Source: Ruminococcus sp.
GTDB lineage: Bacteria; Bacillota; Clostridia; Oscillospirales; Ruminococcaceae
NCBI GenBank assembly: GCA_017623515.1
Contig: JAGAOV010000003.1
Span: 19,389-83,388 of the forward strand
Length of the DNA stretch: 64,000 nucleotides
Direction: 5' to 3'
The translations under genes were made by a program, and so were the position numbers. Of this stretch, positions 43,724 to 51,207 are shown piece by piece. Position 1 is the first letter of the stretch. The number at the start of each line of letters is the position of its first letter. The notes under the pieces are model-generated. The model saw nothing but the letters and a program-made list of their open reading frames with translations, made no database searches and had not been told where the DNA came from.

Positions 43724-45646
43724 ATGAAAAACAGAATAATCACAGGAATGCTTACATCACTCGCTATGCTGTCCGCATCACTTACATCACCCTATACTGC
43801 TGCCGCAGAGGAAATGTGCAGCAACGGATATGTAAACGGAGGATATGTTCATCTTCCAGAGCAGTATAATTATAATAGTATATATGAATACGACGAAAGC
43901 ACTGATCCTGTTGTTGGGGCGGCTTCTTTTCCGGATGCATACGATCTGAGAGATGAGGGATGCGTTACATCTATAAAGGATCAGGGCGCAGAGGGAATGT
44001 GCCATGCTTTCGCTGCCATAGGCGCATGCGAGACAAATCTCCTTAAACAAGGTCTTGAAACTGATCCGGATTCTCTCAATCTTTCTGAAGCTCAGCTGGG
44101 ATATTTTCTTTATACATTGCAGGGCGATCCCTTTGATTCATGTTATGGTGATTATCTTAATGCACCTGCAAAGGGTGCTGCCGGTGGAAACGGACTTTTT
44201 GCAATGGCAGCTCTTGCAGGCGGAATTGGAACACAGCTTGAGGAATACTGCCCATACAGTCAATGGAACAGCGGATATTCTGAATACAACAGATATACAG
44301 GAGAATACCGTCTTAATAAAATGGAAACTATCACTCAGTTATCAAGTCAGACTGATATTGACACTATTAAAAGCTGGCTTATGGAAAGCGGCGGTGTAGG
44401 CTTTGCCTTCTACAGCAGAAGAACACTTTATTATGATAACGGAACGTCATTTTCTTATTATGCACCAGGTAAATCCTTCCGTGAAAACGCTAACCATGCG
44501 GCTTTGATAATCGGTTGGGATGACAATTACAGCAGAGAAAATTTTGCCGGTGATGAACTGCCTTCCTCTGACGGTGCATGGCTAGTAAAAAACAGCTACG
44601 GCCCTGATTACTTTGATGATGGTTATTTCTGGATCTCATATGAAGATCCTACTATGGGTTCATACTGCCGGTATATTCTGGAGGATGCCGATAATTATGA
44701 CGATGTATATGAATATGACGGCGCAGGCTATGTGTTCGGCTACGCATATAAAAAGGCTGCAAACATTTTCACTGCGGAATACGACTGCACACTTACAGAT
44801 GTTTCGTTTTATATACCGTCAGGAAATCCTGCAAGCACTGTATACAAGGCAGAGGTATATCTTGTAAATGATAATACCAATGATCCTACTGATGGCATGC
44901 GTGTCTCCTCAGCTTCCTTGAAAACATCGCACAGCGGATACAGAAAAATTGCCCTCGAAAACAGTGTTGACATTAAAGAGGGGCAGCAGTTCTCTGTTGT
45001 TCTTTCAGCAGAATCCTCCGGAAAAAACAGCACCACATATCTTGCTATCGAAGAAAGCTATGAAATTACATCCAGCTTTTTAGTCGAAACTCATTTGGAC
45101 AGAGGTGAAAGCTATGTTCTTTCAGATGAAAATGATTGGCTGGATATAACGGATGTTGAGAATAATAATGGTATTCTGGGAAATGCTGCGATAAAGGCGT
45201 TTACTGTCCGCAGCGAGGAACGTGAACCTGTTCAGCTGAAGACTGCTATTGAAGCGGCGCATTCCTCCGGAATTGATGATGAAACCCTTTCCAAGGCTGT
45301 AGCCGAAGGTGAAGCTGCGCTGGAAAACAACGAAAACTACAGAGTATGCTCACGCCTTGCTCAAACCATACTCGCTCTGCTGGAGGAAAATGGAAATATA
45401 TCATATCCGGAATACATATATGCAGACTATGGAGTTATCTGCGGTGACAGTGACAATGACGGCGTTGTAGGCATTTCCGACGCTGTTATGGCTCTGACTG
45501 CATATTCTGCTGAGGGTGCAGGAAGCATATACAGACTCCGTAAAAGTCAGCTGATAGGTATGGATGCTGTGCAGGATGGTTCTATAGACATGAATGACGC
45601 AATCGAAATATTGACTATATATGCTATGCATGGCGCAAGTGCATAG
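43724..45646 (+). CDS. Secreted papain-family (C1) peptidase with C-terminal dockerin
   Basis: 640 residues with signal peptide (ending near PYTAAAEE). C1 catalytic domain: the oxyanion Gln and nucleophile Cys in IKDQGAEGMCHAFAA (about residues 85-99), where the usual GSCWAF is GMCHAF. The His is in NHAALIIGWDDNY and the Asn in WLVKNSYGPDYFDDGYFWISYED. A beta-rich region follows, then a type I dockerin at the end (loops DSDNDGVVGISD and the degenerate DAVQDGSIDMND). It would be attached to a cohesin-bearing scaffold outside the cell. ATG follows AAGGAGG. Single gene with its own promoter and a strong terminator. Confidence 0.92.
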   Translation: MKNRIITGMLTSLAMLSASLTSPYTAAAEEMCSNGYVNGGYVHLPEQYNYNSIYEYDESTDPVVGAASFPDAYDLRDEGCVTSIKDQGAEGMCHAFAAIGACETNLLKQGLETDPDSLNLSEAQLGYFLYTLQGDPFDSCYGDYLNAPAKGAAGGNGLFAMAALAGGIGTQLEEYCPYSQWNSGYSEYNRYTGEYRLNKMETITQLSSQTDIDTIKSWLMESGGVGFAFYSRRTLYYDNGTSFSYYAPGKSFRENANHAALIIGWDDNYSRENFAGDELPSSDGAWLVKNSYGPDYFDDGYFWISYEDPTMGSYCRYILEDADNYDDVYEYDGAGYVFGYAYKKAANIFTAEYDCTLTDVSFYIPSGNPASTVYKAEVYLVNDNTNDPTDGMRVSSASLKTSHSGYRKIALENSVDIKEGQQFSVVLSAESSGKNSTTYLAIEESYEITSSFLVETHLDRGESYVLSDENDWLDITDVENNNGILGNAAIKAFTVRSEEREPVQLKTAIEAAHSSGIDDETLSKAVAEGEAALENNENYRVCSRLAQTILALLEENGNISYPEYIYADYGVICGDSDNDGVVGISDAVMALTAYSAEGAGSIYRLRKSQLIGMDAVQDGSIDMNDAIEILTIYAMHGASA

Positions 45647-45655
45647 TGGTATTAT

Positions 45656-45688
45656 AAGCCGTCCGTTGTGCTGCCGGACGGCTTTTTT
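45656..45688 (+). terminator. Terminator of the C1 peptidase gene
   Basis: AAGCCGTCCG (45656-45665) and CGGACGGCTT (45675-45684), followed by a run of T. Confidence 0.85.
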
Positions 45689-45738
45689 CTGTCTCAAAAA
45701 TCTTCCTCACTTTTCCAAAAAAAATTTGAAAAAAGGGG

Positions 45739-45767
45739 TTGACAAACCTTACTCTGTGTGGTATAAT
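45739..45767 (+). promoter_or_regulatory. SigA-type promoter of tRNA-Asn
   Basis: TTGACA (45739-45744), 17 nt, TATAAT (45762-45767), 26 nt before the tRNA. Confidence 0.85.
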
Positions 45768-45793
45768 ATATTTCGTAATCAGATAACACACAT

Positions 45794-45869
45794 TCCCCTA
45801 TAGCTCAGTCGGTAGAGCACTCGGCTGTTAACCGAGTTGTCGTTGGTTCGAGTCCAACTGGGGGAGCCA
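45794..45869 (+). tRNA. tRNA-Asn (anticodon GTT)
   Basis: 76 nt with CCA encoded. Acceptor stem TCCCCTA/TGGGGGA, D-arm GCTC..GAGC, anticodon arm CTCGG-CTGTTAA-CCGAG with GTT, T-arm with GGTTCGAGTCC. Discriminator G. Single tRNA gene with promoter and terminator. Confidence 0.97.
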
Positions 45870-45877
45870 CATTGAAC

Positions 45878-45912
45878 AAATCCGAACTCTTATCAGGGTT
45901 CGGATTTTTATT
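45878..45912 (+). terminator. Terminator of tRNA-Asn
   Basis: AAATCCGAAC (45878-45887) pairs with GTTCGGATTT (45898-45907), then TTATTT. Confidence 0.8.
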
Positions 45913-46007
45913 TATCATATTGATTTTTTCATATGCTCCAGTAAAGTTTGCAGCTGGCTCCAGCTGCAAACTACAATTTATTTCCCAACATTCATGATAA
46001 AACCACA

Positions 46008-47078
46008 TTACAAAAACATAGAAATATCCTTGGATATATTCCAAAGGTAGTCAAATTCATTTTTTATAGCTGCGAAATAATGAGAATCAGAGCGTAAGTG
46101 ATTAAAAAAGTTTTTATTAAAATACGGGTTTCCATAGGTATATAACGCAAAAATCAGAGATGATCCACCGTTTTTCATATTAAAGGAGCAGTAATTGCGC
46201 ATCGGCGGCAATGGAGATACTTTAACTTCAACTAAATCAGAATTTTTTTGATTAAAGTCATTCCACATGGATATTGAATTATCAAAGGAAACATAAATTT
46301 TGTTAGGGTTCTTCATATGCTCTGTAAAGTATGCGGCAACATCGGGCTGACATATCAGCACCCGCATTTTTATACGGTTTTTAAGGAGATTCTGCATTAT
46401 CTCTATTCTTTCATCATCCATCAGCCATCTTGAACCAGCAATAAAACAGAATTCTACACTTTCGATCTGATGAATGTTCTGCATGTTTTCATTAAAGTAT
46501 TTTATTATATTTTCGTAGGGCGAAATTATAGAATAATCTTCCTTAATGTCCTTAATATCGGAAGTATTAAGCATATGAATAAGAGTGATTCGTTCTCCGA
46601 ATACCGACCATAGAATAAGGAGCGCAAGCAAAGTGTATGTATCACCATTCTGAACAGCATTGTTTACCGATGTACTGAACTCACACGGATAAAGAGAATA
46701 GTCAATTTTTGAAAGTGATATAAGAGATTCAATATGCAGTGACTTAAAATTATTTTTCAGAAGTTCTGTCATATCATCGAAACACAGCACAGTATTGAAC
46801 TGCTTGGCAATGTAGTTCAGTTCTGTCTGGTGTGCACGGCTGTAAGTTGAGGTTTTTTTATGCTTTGTGATATTGCCCGTCATAAATGTAGAGCGTGAAT
46901 TCTGATATGAGCTGTCCGAATTAAAGATAAAATCAAGACAGCCTGTACTGTCATTACGACAAAGCGAATCCGGAAATATCATACGAAGAAATGCCGGCTT
47001 GCTGAGATAATGGATGTTCAATGATTTTTGTATAACATTCAGAGTAAGTTTGTTAGCATTATCAAGGCTGTTTTTCAT
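46008..47078 (-). CDS. Unrecognised cytoplasmic protein, AT-rich gene
   Basis: 356 residues with no signal peptide or clear membrane helix. I do not recognise a family. The C-terminal 150 residues (VEFCFIAGSRWLMDDERIEIMQNLLKNRIKMRVLICQP...) look like a Rossmann-like or phospholipase-D-like alpha/beta domain that sometimes ends regulatory or defence proteins. The N-terminus is mixed helical and rich in Asn, Ser and Lys. Base composition is clearly more AT-rich than its neighbours, which hints at transfer. ATG follows GAGGTG. Promoter at 47228-47256 leaves a leader of about 145 nt. It is divergent from a degenerate HTH gene. Confidence 0.7.
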   Translation of the reverse strand: MKNSLDNANKLTLNVIQKSLNIHYLSKPAFLRMIFPDSLCRNDSTGCLDFIFNSDSSYQNSRSTFMTGNITKHKKTSTYSRAHQTELNYIAKQFNTVLCFDDMTELLKNNFKSLHIESLISLSKIDYSLYPCEFSTSVNNAVQNGDTYTLLALLILWSVFGERITLIHMLNTSDIKDIKEDYSIISPYENIIKYFNENMQNIHQIESVEFCFIAGSRWLMDDERIEIMQNLLKNRIKMRVLICQPDVAAYFTEHMKNPNKIYVSFDNSISMWNDFNQKNSDLVEVKVSPLPPMRNYCSFNMKNGGSSLIFALYTYGNPYFNKNFFNHLRSDSHYFAAIKNEFDYLWNISKDISMFL

Positions 47079-47227
47079 AATTTCACCTCTATCATATTTG
47101 TGATGGTATTGATAGTACTTTGGGAGTATGCTGTATGTACTTTCTGAATCGAATGGAATATAATTTGAATAGTGAAGCTTATATCTGGTAATTTGGCATG
47201 AATATATTCGATACTATCATGTTTTTT

Positions 47228-47256
47228 ATTATACCACAAATATTCACATCTGTAAA
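47228..47256 (-). promoter_or_regulatory. Promoter of the AT-rich unknown gene
   Basis: Minus strand TTTACA (47251-47256), 17 nt, TATAAT (47228-47233). The palindrome at 47270-47299 lies just upstream of the -35 box. Confidence 0.65.
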
Positions 47257-47269
47257 CTCATAAAATAAT

Positions 47270-47299
47270 AATTCTACAAAATGATTCATTTGTAGAATT
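47270..47299. promoter_or_regulatory. 11-bp perfect palindrome, candidate operator
   Basis: AATTCTACAAA (47270-47280) and TTTGTAGAATT (47289-47299) are exact reverse complements with an 8-nt spacer. It lies between two divergent genes, 13 nt before the ATG of the HTH-like gene and next to the promoter of the other. No T-run follows, so a terminator is unlikely. Confidence 0.6.
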
Positions 47300-47311
47300 G
47301 CATTGTTTCAA

Positions 47312-47575
47312 ATGGAGAACTTGATTGTGCTAAGAAAAAAATATGTTTATATTAATGACAGTCTCTTCACATGTTATTATATCAAGAATAATGTTTGTAA
47401 ACAGTATGAGAATGGAAATCTGACAGCAGCAATAGAGGATATTACATACTTCTTTGATGTTGAACCGGACAAGCTGTATGCAGATGGTATAAAAAGAAAC
47501 AGGAGAGCCTGCGGATTGAAACAAAGAACAATATTGATGGGGTGCAATATTTCTTTGATTCCGCAAAAGGCATGA
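47312..47575 (+). CDS. Small XRE-like HTH protein, possibly decayed
   Basis: 87 residues from ATG 47312. The first 60 residues follow the XRE/Cro-C1 pattern: MENLIVLRKKY opening, a degenerate helix-turn-helix, then QYENGNLTAAIEDITYFFDVEPDKLYADG. That last part matches the usual KYENG...L..I..FF.V..D.L ending of such domains. The recognition helix region (DSLFTCYYIKNNVC) is poor. There is no ribosome binding site. The last 27 residues look frame-shifted, since another frame stays open through about 47622. It may be a pseudogene of the regulator that once used the palindrome just upstream. Confidence 0.5.
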   Translation: MENLIVLRKKYVYINDSLFTCYYIKNNVCKQYENGNLTAAIEDITYFFDVEPDKLYADGIKRNRRACGLKQRTILMGCNISLIPQKA

Positions 47576-47703
47576 ATGGATATAGGTGTATCATTTTACC
47601 ATGATGAACCAATGCTGATGCCAACAGTTCCCATATCTGTTCTAACTGAACATATGGTATCAGCCTGTGCTTTACGCTGTTGCCATGAGTTTTTTTAAAC
47701 CTA

Positions 47704-47732
47704 TTGACAACAGAATGAAATCATGCTATAAT
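47704..47732 (+). promoter_or_regulatory. SigA-type promoter of the TPP riboswitch-thiT unit
   Basis: TTGACA (47704-47709), 17 nt, TATAAT (47727-47732). Confidence 0.85.
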
Positions 47733-47747
47733 ATAACCACAATAGCA

Positions 47748-47830
47748 ACAGGGGAGCAGAATTGCTGAGAGGAAGCGAGTGAGCTTCGACCCGTAACCTG
47801 ATTCGGATAATGCCGACGTAGGGAGTTTGC
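47748..47830 (+). promoter_or_regulatory. TPP riboswitch (THI element)
   Basis: Conserved blocks are in order: GGGGAGC, GCTGAGAGGA (pyrimidine sensor CTGAGA at 47765-47770), GACCCGTAACCTGA, and CGGATAATGCCGACGTAGGGA. A variable stem AAGCGAGTGAGCTT lies between. It would sense thiamine pyrophosphate and shut down thiT by the terminator at 47862-47898. Confidence 0.95.
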
Positions 47831-47861
47831 AGGTAAATATTGCCGCATAGATTTCTTACGT

Positions 47862-47898
47862 CACAGGTGTATCTTCAAAGATACCTGTGGCGTTTTTT
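47862..47898 (+). terminator. Riboswitch-controlled terminator before thiT
   Basis: CACAGGTGTATCT pairs with AGATACCTGTG around TCAA, followed by GCGTTTTTT. Expression platform for the TPP riboswitch. Confidence 0.85.
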
Positions 47899-47966
47899 AT
47901 TGCAGCGGTATGCTTTGCGAAACGCTCTCCTGTTGAAATAAAATTTTCAGACAGGAGAGATTTTTT

Positions 47967-48554
47967 ATGCGCAGTACAAAAACAAAAATTCTGGTAGAGG
48001 GTGCTATAATGGTAGCCCTTGCCGCAGTCCTCAGTTACATCCGTATTTACAAGCTTCCATGGGGCGGCTCTATAACATTGCTGTCGATGCTTCCTATTGT
48101 AGTTTACAGCATACGTCACGGCTCTGTAAAGGGATTTGCAGCAGCATTTATATTCGCCTGCATACAGTTCTTTCAGGGTGTTATGGACGGATTATTCGGC
48201 TGGGGACTTACGCCGATAATGCTCATTGCATGTATTCTGCTTGATTATTTCCTGCCCTTTACACTTCTCGGAACAGCAGGAGTATTCCGTAAAAAGGGAA
48301 CGCTCGGCTGGATAGCAGGTACTGTAATGGCACTCATGCTCCGTTTCATCTGTCATTTTCTCAGCGGCGTTATTATCTGGAAGTCATTCGGCGAGCTTTG
48401 GGGAGGCTTTTTCACGGAAAATACCATCCTCTACAGTCTCCTCTATAATGGTTCTTATATGCTGCCCGAAATTATACTTACTACAATAGGTGCAGTTCTT
48501 CTCTTCAAAGCTCCTCAGACAAAAAAACTTCTCGGAACTCTTTCTTCAGACTAA
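47967..48554 (+). CDS. thiT: Thiamine transporter S component ThiT (ECF type)
   Basis: Membrane protein of 195 residues with six helices that binds thiamine and joins a shared energy-coupling module (EcfA, EcfA', EcfT) encoded elsewhere. Family signatures are present: IMVALAAVLSYIRIYKLPWGGSITLLSMLPI near the start, with Trp and Gly in the L1 loop, and the helix-5/6 segment RFICHFLSGVIIW with LYNGSYMLPE. Preceded by a TPP riboswitch, which confirms the substrate. ATG follows CAGGAG. Single-gene unit. Confidence 0.96.
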   Translation: MRSTKTKILVEGAIMVALAAVLSYIRIYKLPWGGSITLLSMLPIVVYSIRHGSVKGFAAAFIFACIQFFQGVMDGLFGWGLTPIMLIACILLDYFLPFTLLGTAGVFRKKGTLGWIAGTVMALMLRFICHFLSGVIIWKSFGELWGGFFTENTILYSLLYNGSYMLPEIILTTIGAVLLFKAPQTKKLLGTLSSD

Positions 48555-48574
48555 AGGCAATATCACATAAAGCC
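48554..48574. repeat. End fragment of the MITE-like element
   Basis: TAAAGGCAATATCACATAAAG closely resembles the left end of the full copy at 17258. Only about 21 nt remain; it runs straight into a hairpin. Confidence 0.5.
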
Positions 48575-48600
48575 GCTGCATTTCCGGTGCAGCGGCTCTT
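48574..48600. terminator. Terminator between thiT and the anti-sigma gene
   Basis: AGCCGCTGCA and TGCAGCGGCT pair around TTTCCGG; T-rich tract is weak (CTTGT). Confidence 0.6.
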
Positions 48601-48610
48601 GTAATATCAT

Positions 48611-49630
48611 TTATCTTTCAGGCATATCAAAGGTCTGATCGCCTATCTGCACGTAATCAACTTCATCAAGGTCAACAAGGATGTTATCCTTATTTTCATC
48701 CATGCGTTCGTAGACAGTCCCGTCTTTCATGAAGATAGAGCAAGTGCCTACCCGACGTGCGTCTTTGTTTTCGATTTCAGTAAGATGAATTCCGGAAATT
48801 GAAATCGTTATCTCACTATAGGTTATTTCAAATGTTCTGTCCTGCGGAATGTGATACCATGAAATGACAGTAGGTTCATTGATGAGAGGTATCGGTTCAT
48901 GTGTAGCTGTCAGATTAAGCTCAGGAAATTCCCATGTACCACTGATTAGAGGTTCGGTTTTAGTATCAATGTATTTTTTTTCGGTAACCAAGTTGAATTC
49001 TGTAATCGTCAATCCAATAATAGCATCCCATCTGAATCCATTGAAATATGTTACCTTGTATATAAATTCTCTTTGATTCGGAAGTTCCGGATCAAATGGC
49101 AGAAAAGTCAGATTAGGCATCATTCCTCCAGTACATTCCAGTTTGCTCGTATCAATTTCAAAATAAGGTATACCGAAATCATAGTCCATATAAGTGTCAG
49201 GAATGTCATTATCCAGCACCATATCAGGCGGTGCAATGATATTTCCAAAGAGATATACCGTCTGATTATCGGAAACATAGCCATGCAGATTTATAGTTGT
49301 CTCACTGCTTGTTGAAGACAGATTCAGCTCATGGTAATATTCATCGTAAATGCGTTCTTCAGTTTCAGTGACAAGTTCTGTATCCACATCACTCTGCATG
49401 AAGTAGGTATCAGCCTGCTTGTGAATGTTGGCTGTGATAGCATATGCACTCACGCCAAGCACTCCCACGCCTACTGCTGCGGCAATGACTACAGGTACAA
49501 TCCTTTTAGGCATACGGCGAAGTTCAGGCATATTTTCCGGCTCTGCACTCATGCAGGTTTTGATAATGCGTTCTTCAAGGTTCTCCCTTGTATTCAGCTG
49601 TTCAAATGCCTCTTTGTAACGTCTTTTCAT
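48611..49630 (-). CDS. Membrane-bound anti-sigma-type protein (DUF4179-like)
   Basis: 339 residues. A cytoplasmic part of about 45 residues (KEAFEQLNTRENLEERIIKTC) precedes one membrane helix (IVPVVIAAAVGVGVLGVSAYAI). A large beta-rich extracellular domain follows. This matches DUF4179-type partners of ECF sigma factors in Firmicutes. The start overlaps the end of the sigma gene by 4 nt, so the two are coupled. Expected role: hold the sigma factor at the membrane until an external signal is sensed. Confidence 0.85.
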   Translation of the reverse strand: MKRRYKEAFEQLNTRENLEERIIKTCMSAEPENMPELRRMPKRIVPVVIAAAVGVGVLGVSAYAITANIHKQADTYFMQSDVDTELVTETEERIYDEYYHELNLSSTSSETTINLHGYVSDNQTVYLFGNIIAPPDMVLDNDIPDTYMDYDFGIPYFEIDTSKLECTGGMMPNLTFLPFDPELPNQREFIYKVTYFNGFRWDAIIGLTITEFNLVTEKKYIDTKTEPLISGTWEFPELNLTATHEPIPLINEPTVISWYHIPQDRTFEITYSEITISISGIHLTEIENKDARRVGTCSIFMKDGTVYERMDENKDNILVDLDEVDYVQIGDQTFDMPER

Positions 49631-50115
49631 AAGTGCCCTCCTTTTTCATTCAAAATAGCTTTCAGTCTATCTCTTGCACGAGATATGCGTTTCGCTGCCG
49701 CACTTTCGCTTATACCAAGGATCTCCGCTGTCTCACGTATTGAGCATTCCTCAAAGTAATAAAGGTGCAGAGGTGTGCGGTATTTCTCTTTCAGCATAAG
49801 TACTGCTTCAATAAGACCGCTGTCACTGAAAGAATCCTTAGCCGGAATGGTATCCGACAGCTCTGTGCGCTGTTTGTGCCATACGCTTTTCAGCTGATTC
49901 TTACACCGGTTTATGACGGAACGTATAAGCCATGCCCTTTCATGCTCCGATGACTGAAAAGAGGGCTTCTTCTGGTAGTATGTAAGGAATACATCCTGTA
50001 CAACATCCTCCGCTTCGGTCATATTTTTCATATAGGTAAAGGCAAGCTTTGCAAGAGATTTAGAGTAGGTTTCTGCAAGTGTGATAAAATGCTGGTCAAA
50101 AAGCTCTTTGTCCAT
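49627..50115 (-). CDS. ECF-type RNA polymerase sigma factor
   Basis: 162 residues, sigma-70 regions 2 and 4 only. Region 2: AFTYMKNMTEAEDVVQDVFLTYYQ and HERAWLIRSVINRCKNQLKS. Region 4: LMLKEKYRTPLHLYYFEECSIRETAEILGISESAAAKRISRARDRLK. Overlaps its anti-sigma gene. Target promoters are not evident; no secretion or antibiotic gene is next door. ATG follows AAGGAGGAAA. Confidence 0.94.
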   Translation of the reverse strand: MDKELFDQHFITLAETYSKSLAKLAFTYMKNMTEAEDVVQDVFLTYYQKKPSFQSSEHERAWLIRSVINRCKNQLKSVWHKQRTELSDTIPAKDSFSDSGLIEAVLMLKEKYRTPLHLYYFEECSIRETAEILGISESAAAKRISRARDRLKAILNEKGGHL

Positions 50116-50219
50116 TCTCTTTTCCTCCTTTCACTCTATATACAATCGAAAATGGGTTTTTTGGACAGGGATATTTATAATTTTTGATAGACTGCGGGGA
50201 ATATTTCTTAACGCTTGCC

Positions 50220-50249
50220 TTGACTTTAGGCAATGAAATGTGATATGAT
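50220..50249 (+). promoter_or_regulatory. Promoter of the 91-residue conserved-looking gene
   Basis: TTGACT (50220-50225), 18 nt, TATGAT (50244-50249). Confidence 0.65.
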
Positions 50250-50289
50250 TATTGAAAATAACCGTTCGCTGAAAAGGAGGTAATTCATA

Positions 50290-50565
50290 ATGATGCAGAC
50301 AGAGATAAGAAGAGGGAGCTTTACTGATGAAGAAATAAAAGGCTGTATACTCTACACAAAAAAACGCTGGGGTGTGAGACTTCCTCAGAACCTCAAGCTG
50401 ATACTCAGCCGCAGCAGCGAGGGAAACATTGAGGTTACATACGATCCGCCCATTGAAAGAGTTGTATACCGCAGCACCGATTATCTGGTAAACAGCCTTG
50501 AAAAGTTAAACTCCGCAAAGCAGGCTGAACAGAGAGAAAAGTATATGCATGTGCAGAATACATGA
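50290..50565 (+). CDS. Small uncharacterised protein
   Basis: 91 residues, soluble, basic and acidic residues mixed. Sequence such as FTDEEIKGCILYTKKRWGVRLPQNLKLILSRSSEGNIEVTYDP has the look of a conserved folded protein, but I do not recognise the family. AAGGAGG lies 9 nt upstream of two adjacent ATGs (50290, 50293). Own promoter; stands between the divergent sigma gene and rpsT. Confidence 0.75.
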   Translation: MMQTEIRRGSFTDEEIKGCILYTKKRWGVRLPQNLKLILSRSSEGNIEVTYDPPIERVVYRSTDYLVNSLEKLNSAKQAEQREKYMHVQNT

Positions 50566-50634
50566 TTTCATTCATTTGTATAAATTGACGATAAATCGGG
50601 AGAAAAATTCGTCGGAATCTTTCAAAAAAAACTA

Positions 50635-50663
50635 TTGCATTCTTCCGGAAATCATGGTATAAT
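50635..50663 (+). promoter_or_regulatory. SigA-type promoter of rpsT
   Basis: TTGCAT (50635-50640), 17 nt, TATAAT (50658-50663). It leaves a leader of about 155 nt. Confidence 0.8.
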
Positions 50664-50669
50664 AATTCT

Positions 50670-50820
50670 TAGTCATGATGCGATAAAACCCAATCGTCAT
50701 CAGCAAATGGTCGTACCATCTTGCAGGAAGCGGTACCGTGTCAATTCCGTTTCTATGATATGACTTTGCAAAACGGATACCATAATATGATCCGATCATC
50801 ACAAAAGAATCAGGAGGTGG
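50670..50820 (+). promoter_or_regulatory. Long, probably structured rpsT leader
   Basis: About 150 nt between promoter and ribosome binding site. It can form at least one hairpin (CCGTTT...AAACGG, about 50747-50777) and carries repeats of GATxxGATCATCA type. S20 leaders are known to be targets of autoregulation in other bacteria; here that is inference. Confidence 0.4.
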
Positions 50821-50825
50821 CACAA

Positions 50826-51086
50826 ATGCCAAATATCAAGTCCGCTAAGAAGAGAGTAAAGGTTACTAAGACAAAGACTGCCCTCAACAAGGCAAGAAAG
50901 TCTAACATGAAGACCATGATCAAGAAGGCTGACGCAGCTTGTCAGAACAACGCTGCTGATAAGGAAGCTGCAATCCGCATTGCTATCAAGCGTGTAGATC
51001 AGGCTTGCGCTAAGGGCCTTATGCACAAGAACGCAGCTGCAAGAAAGAAGTCTCAGCTGATGAAGAAGCTGAACGCTGCTAACTAA
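50826..51086 (+). CDS. rpsT: 30S ribosomal protein S20
   Basis: 86 residues, Lys- and Ala-rich three-helix protein that binds 16S rRNA. Begins MPNIKSAKKRVKVTKTK, the standard S20 start, and ends with the conserved HKNAAARKKSQLMKKLNA. ATG 50826 follows CAGGAGG. Longer in-frame extension upstream is leader sequence. Strong terminator follows. Confidence 0.97.
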   Translation: MPNIKSAKKRVKVTKTKTALNKARKSNMKTMIKKADAACQNNAADKEAAIRIAIKRVDQACAKGLMHKNAAARKKSQLMKKLNAAN

Positions 51087-51112
51087 GCCTTGATTTTTAT
51101 AAGACTTAACCG

Positions 51113-51148
51113 ACTGCCGTAGTGCTTTTGCACTGCGGCAGTTTTTTT
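51113..51148 (+). terminator. Terminator of rpsT
   Basis: ACTGCCGTAGTGC pairs with GCACTGCGGCAGT around TTTT, then seven T. Confidence 0.9.
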
Positions 51149-51151
51149 GCG

Positions 51152-51184
51152 CAAAAACCGCACCGAACGTCTGTCCGGTGCGGT
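51152..51184 (-). terminator. Terminator of the protease/dockerin cassette A
   Basis: ACCGCACCG and CGGTGCGGT around AACGTCTGTC; minus strand ends in TTTTT. The same hairpin occurs at 53708-53739 and 56121-56152. Confidence 0.75.
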
Positions 51185-51207
51185 CTGTGTTTCTTTAATG
51201 TAAAAAA

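Noticed and set aside
45805-46044. 79-codon open frame on the minus strand across tRNA-Asn (contains APPVGLEPTTTRLTAE)
   Set aside because: It is antisense to the tRNA and its terminator; this peptide is a well-known false gene call on the reverse strand of tRNA genes.
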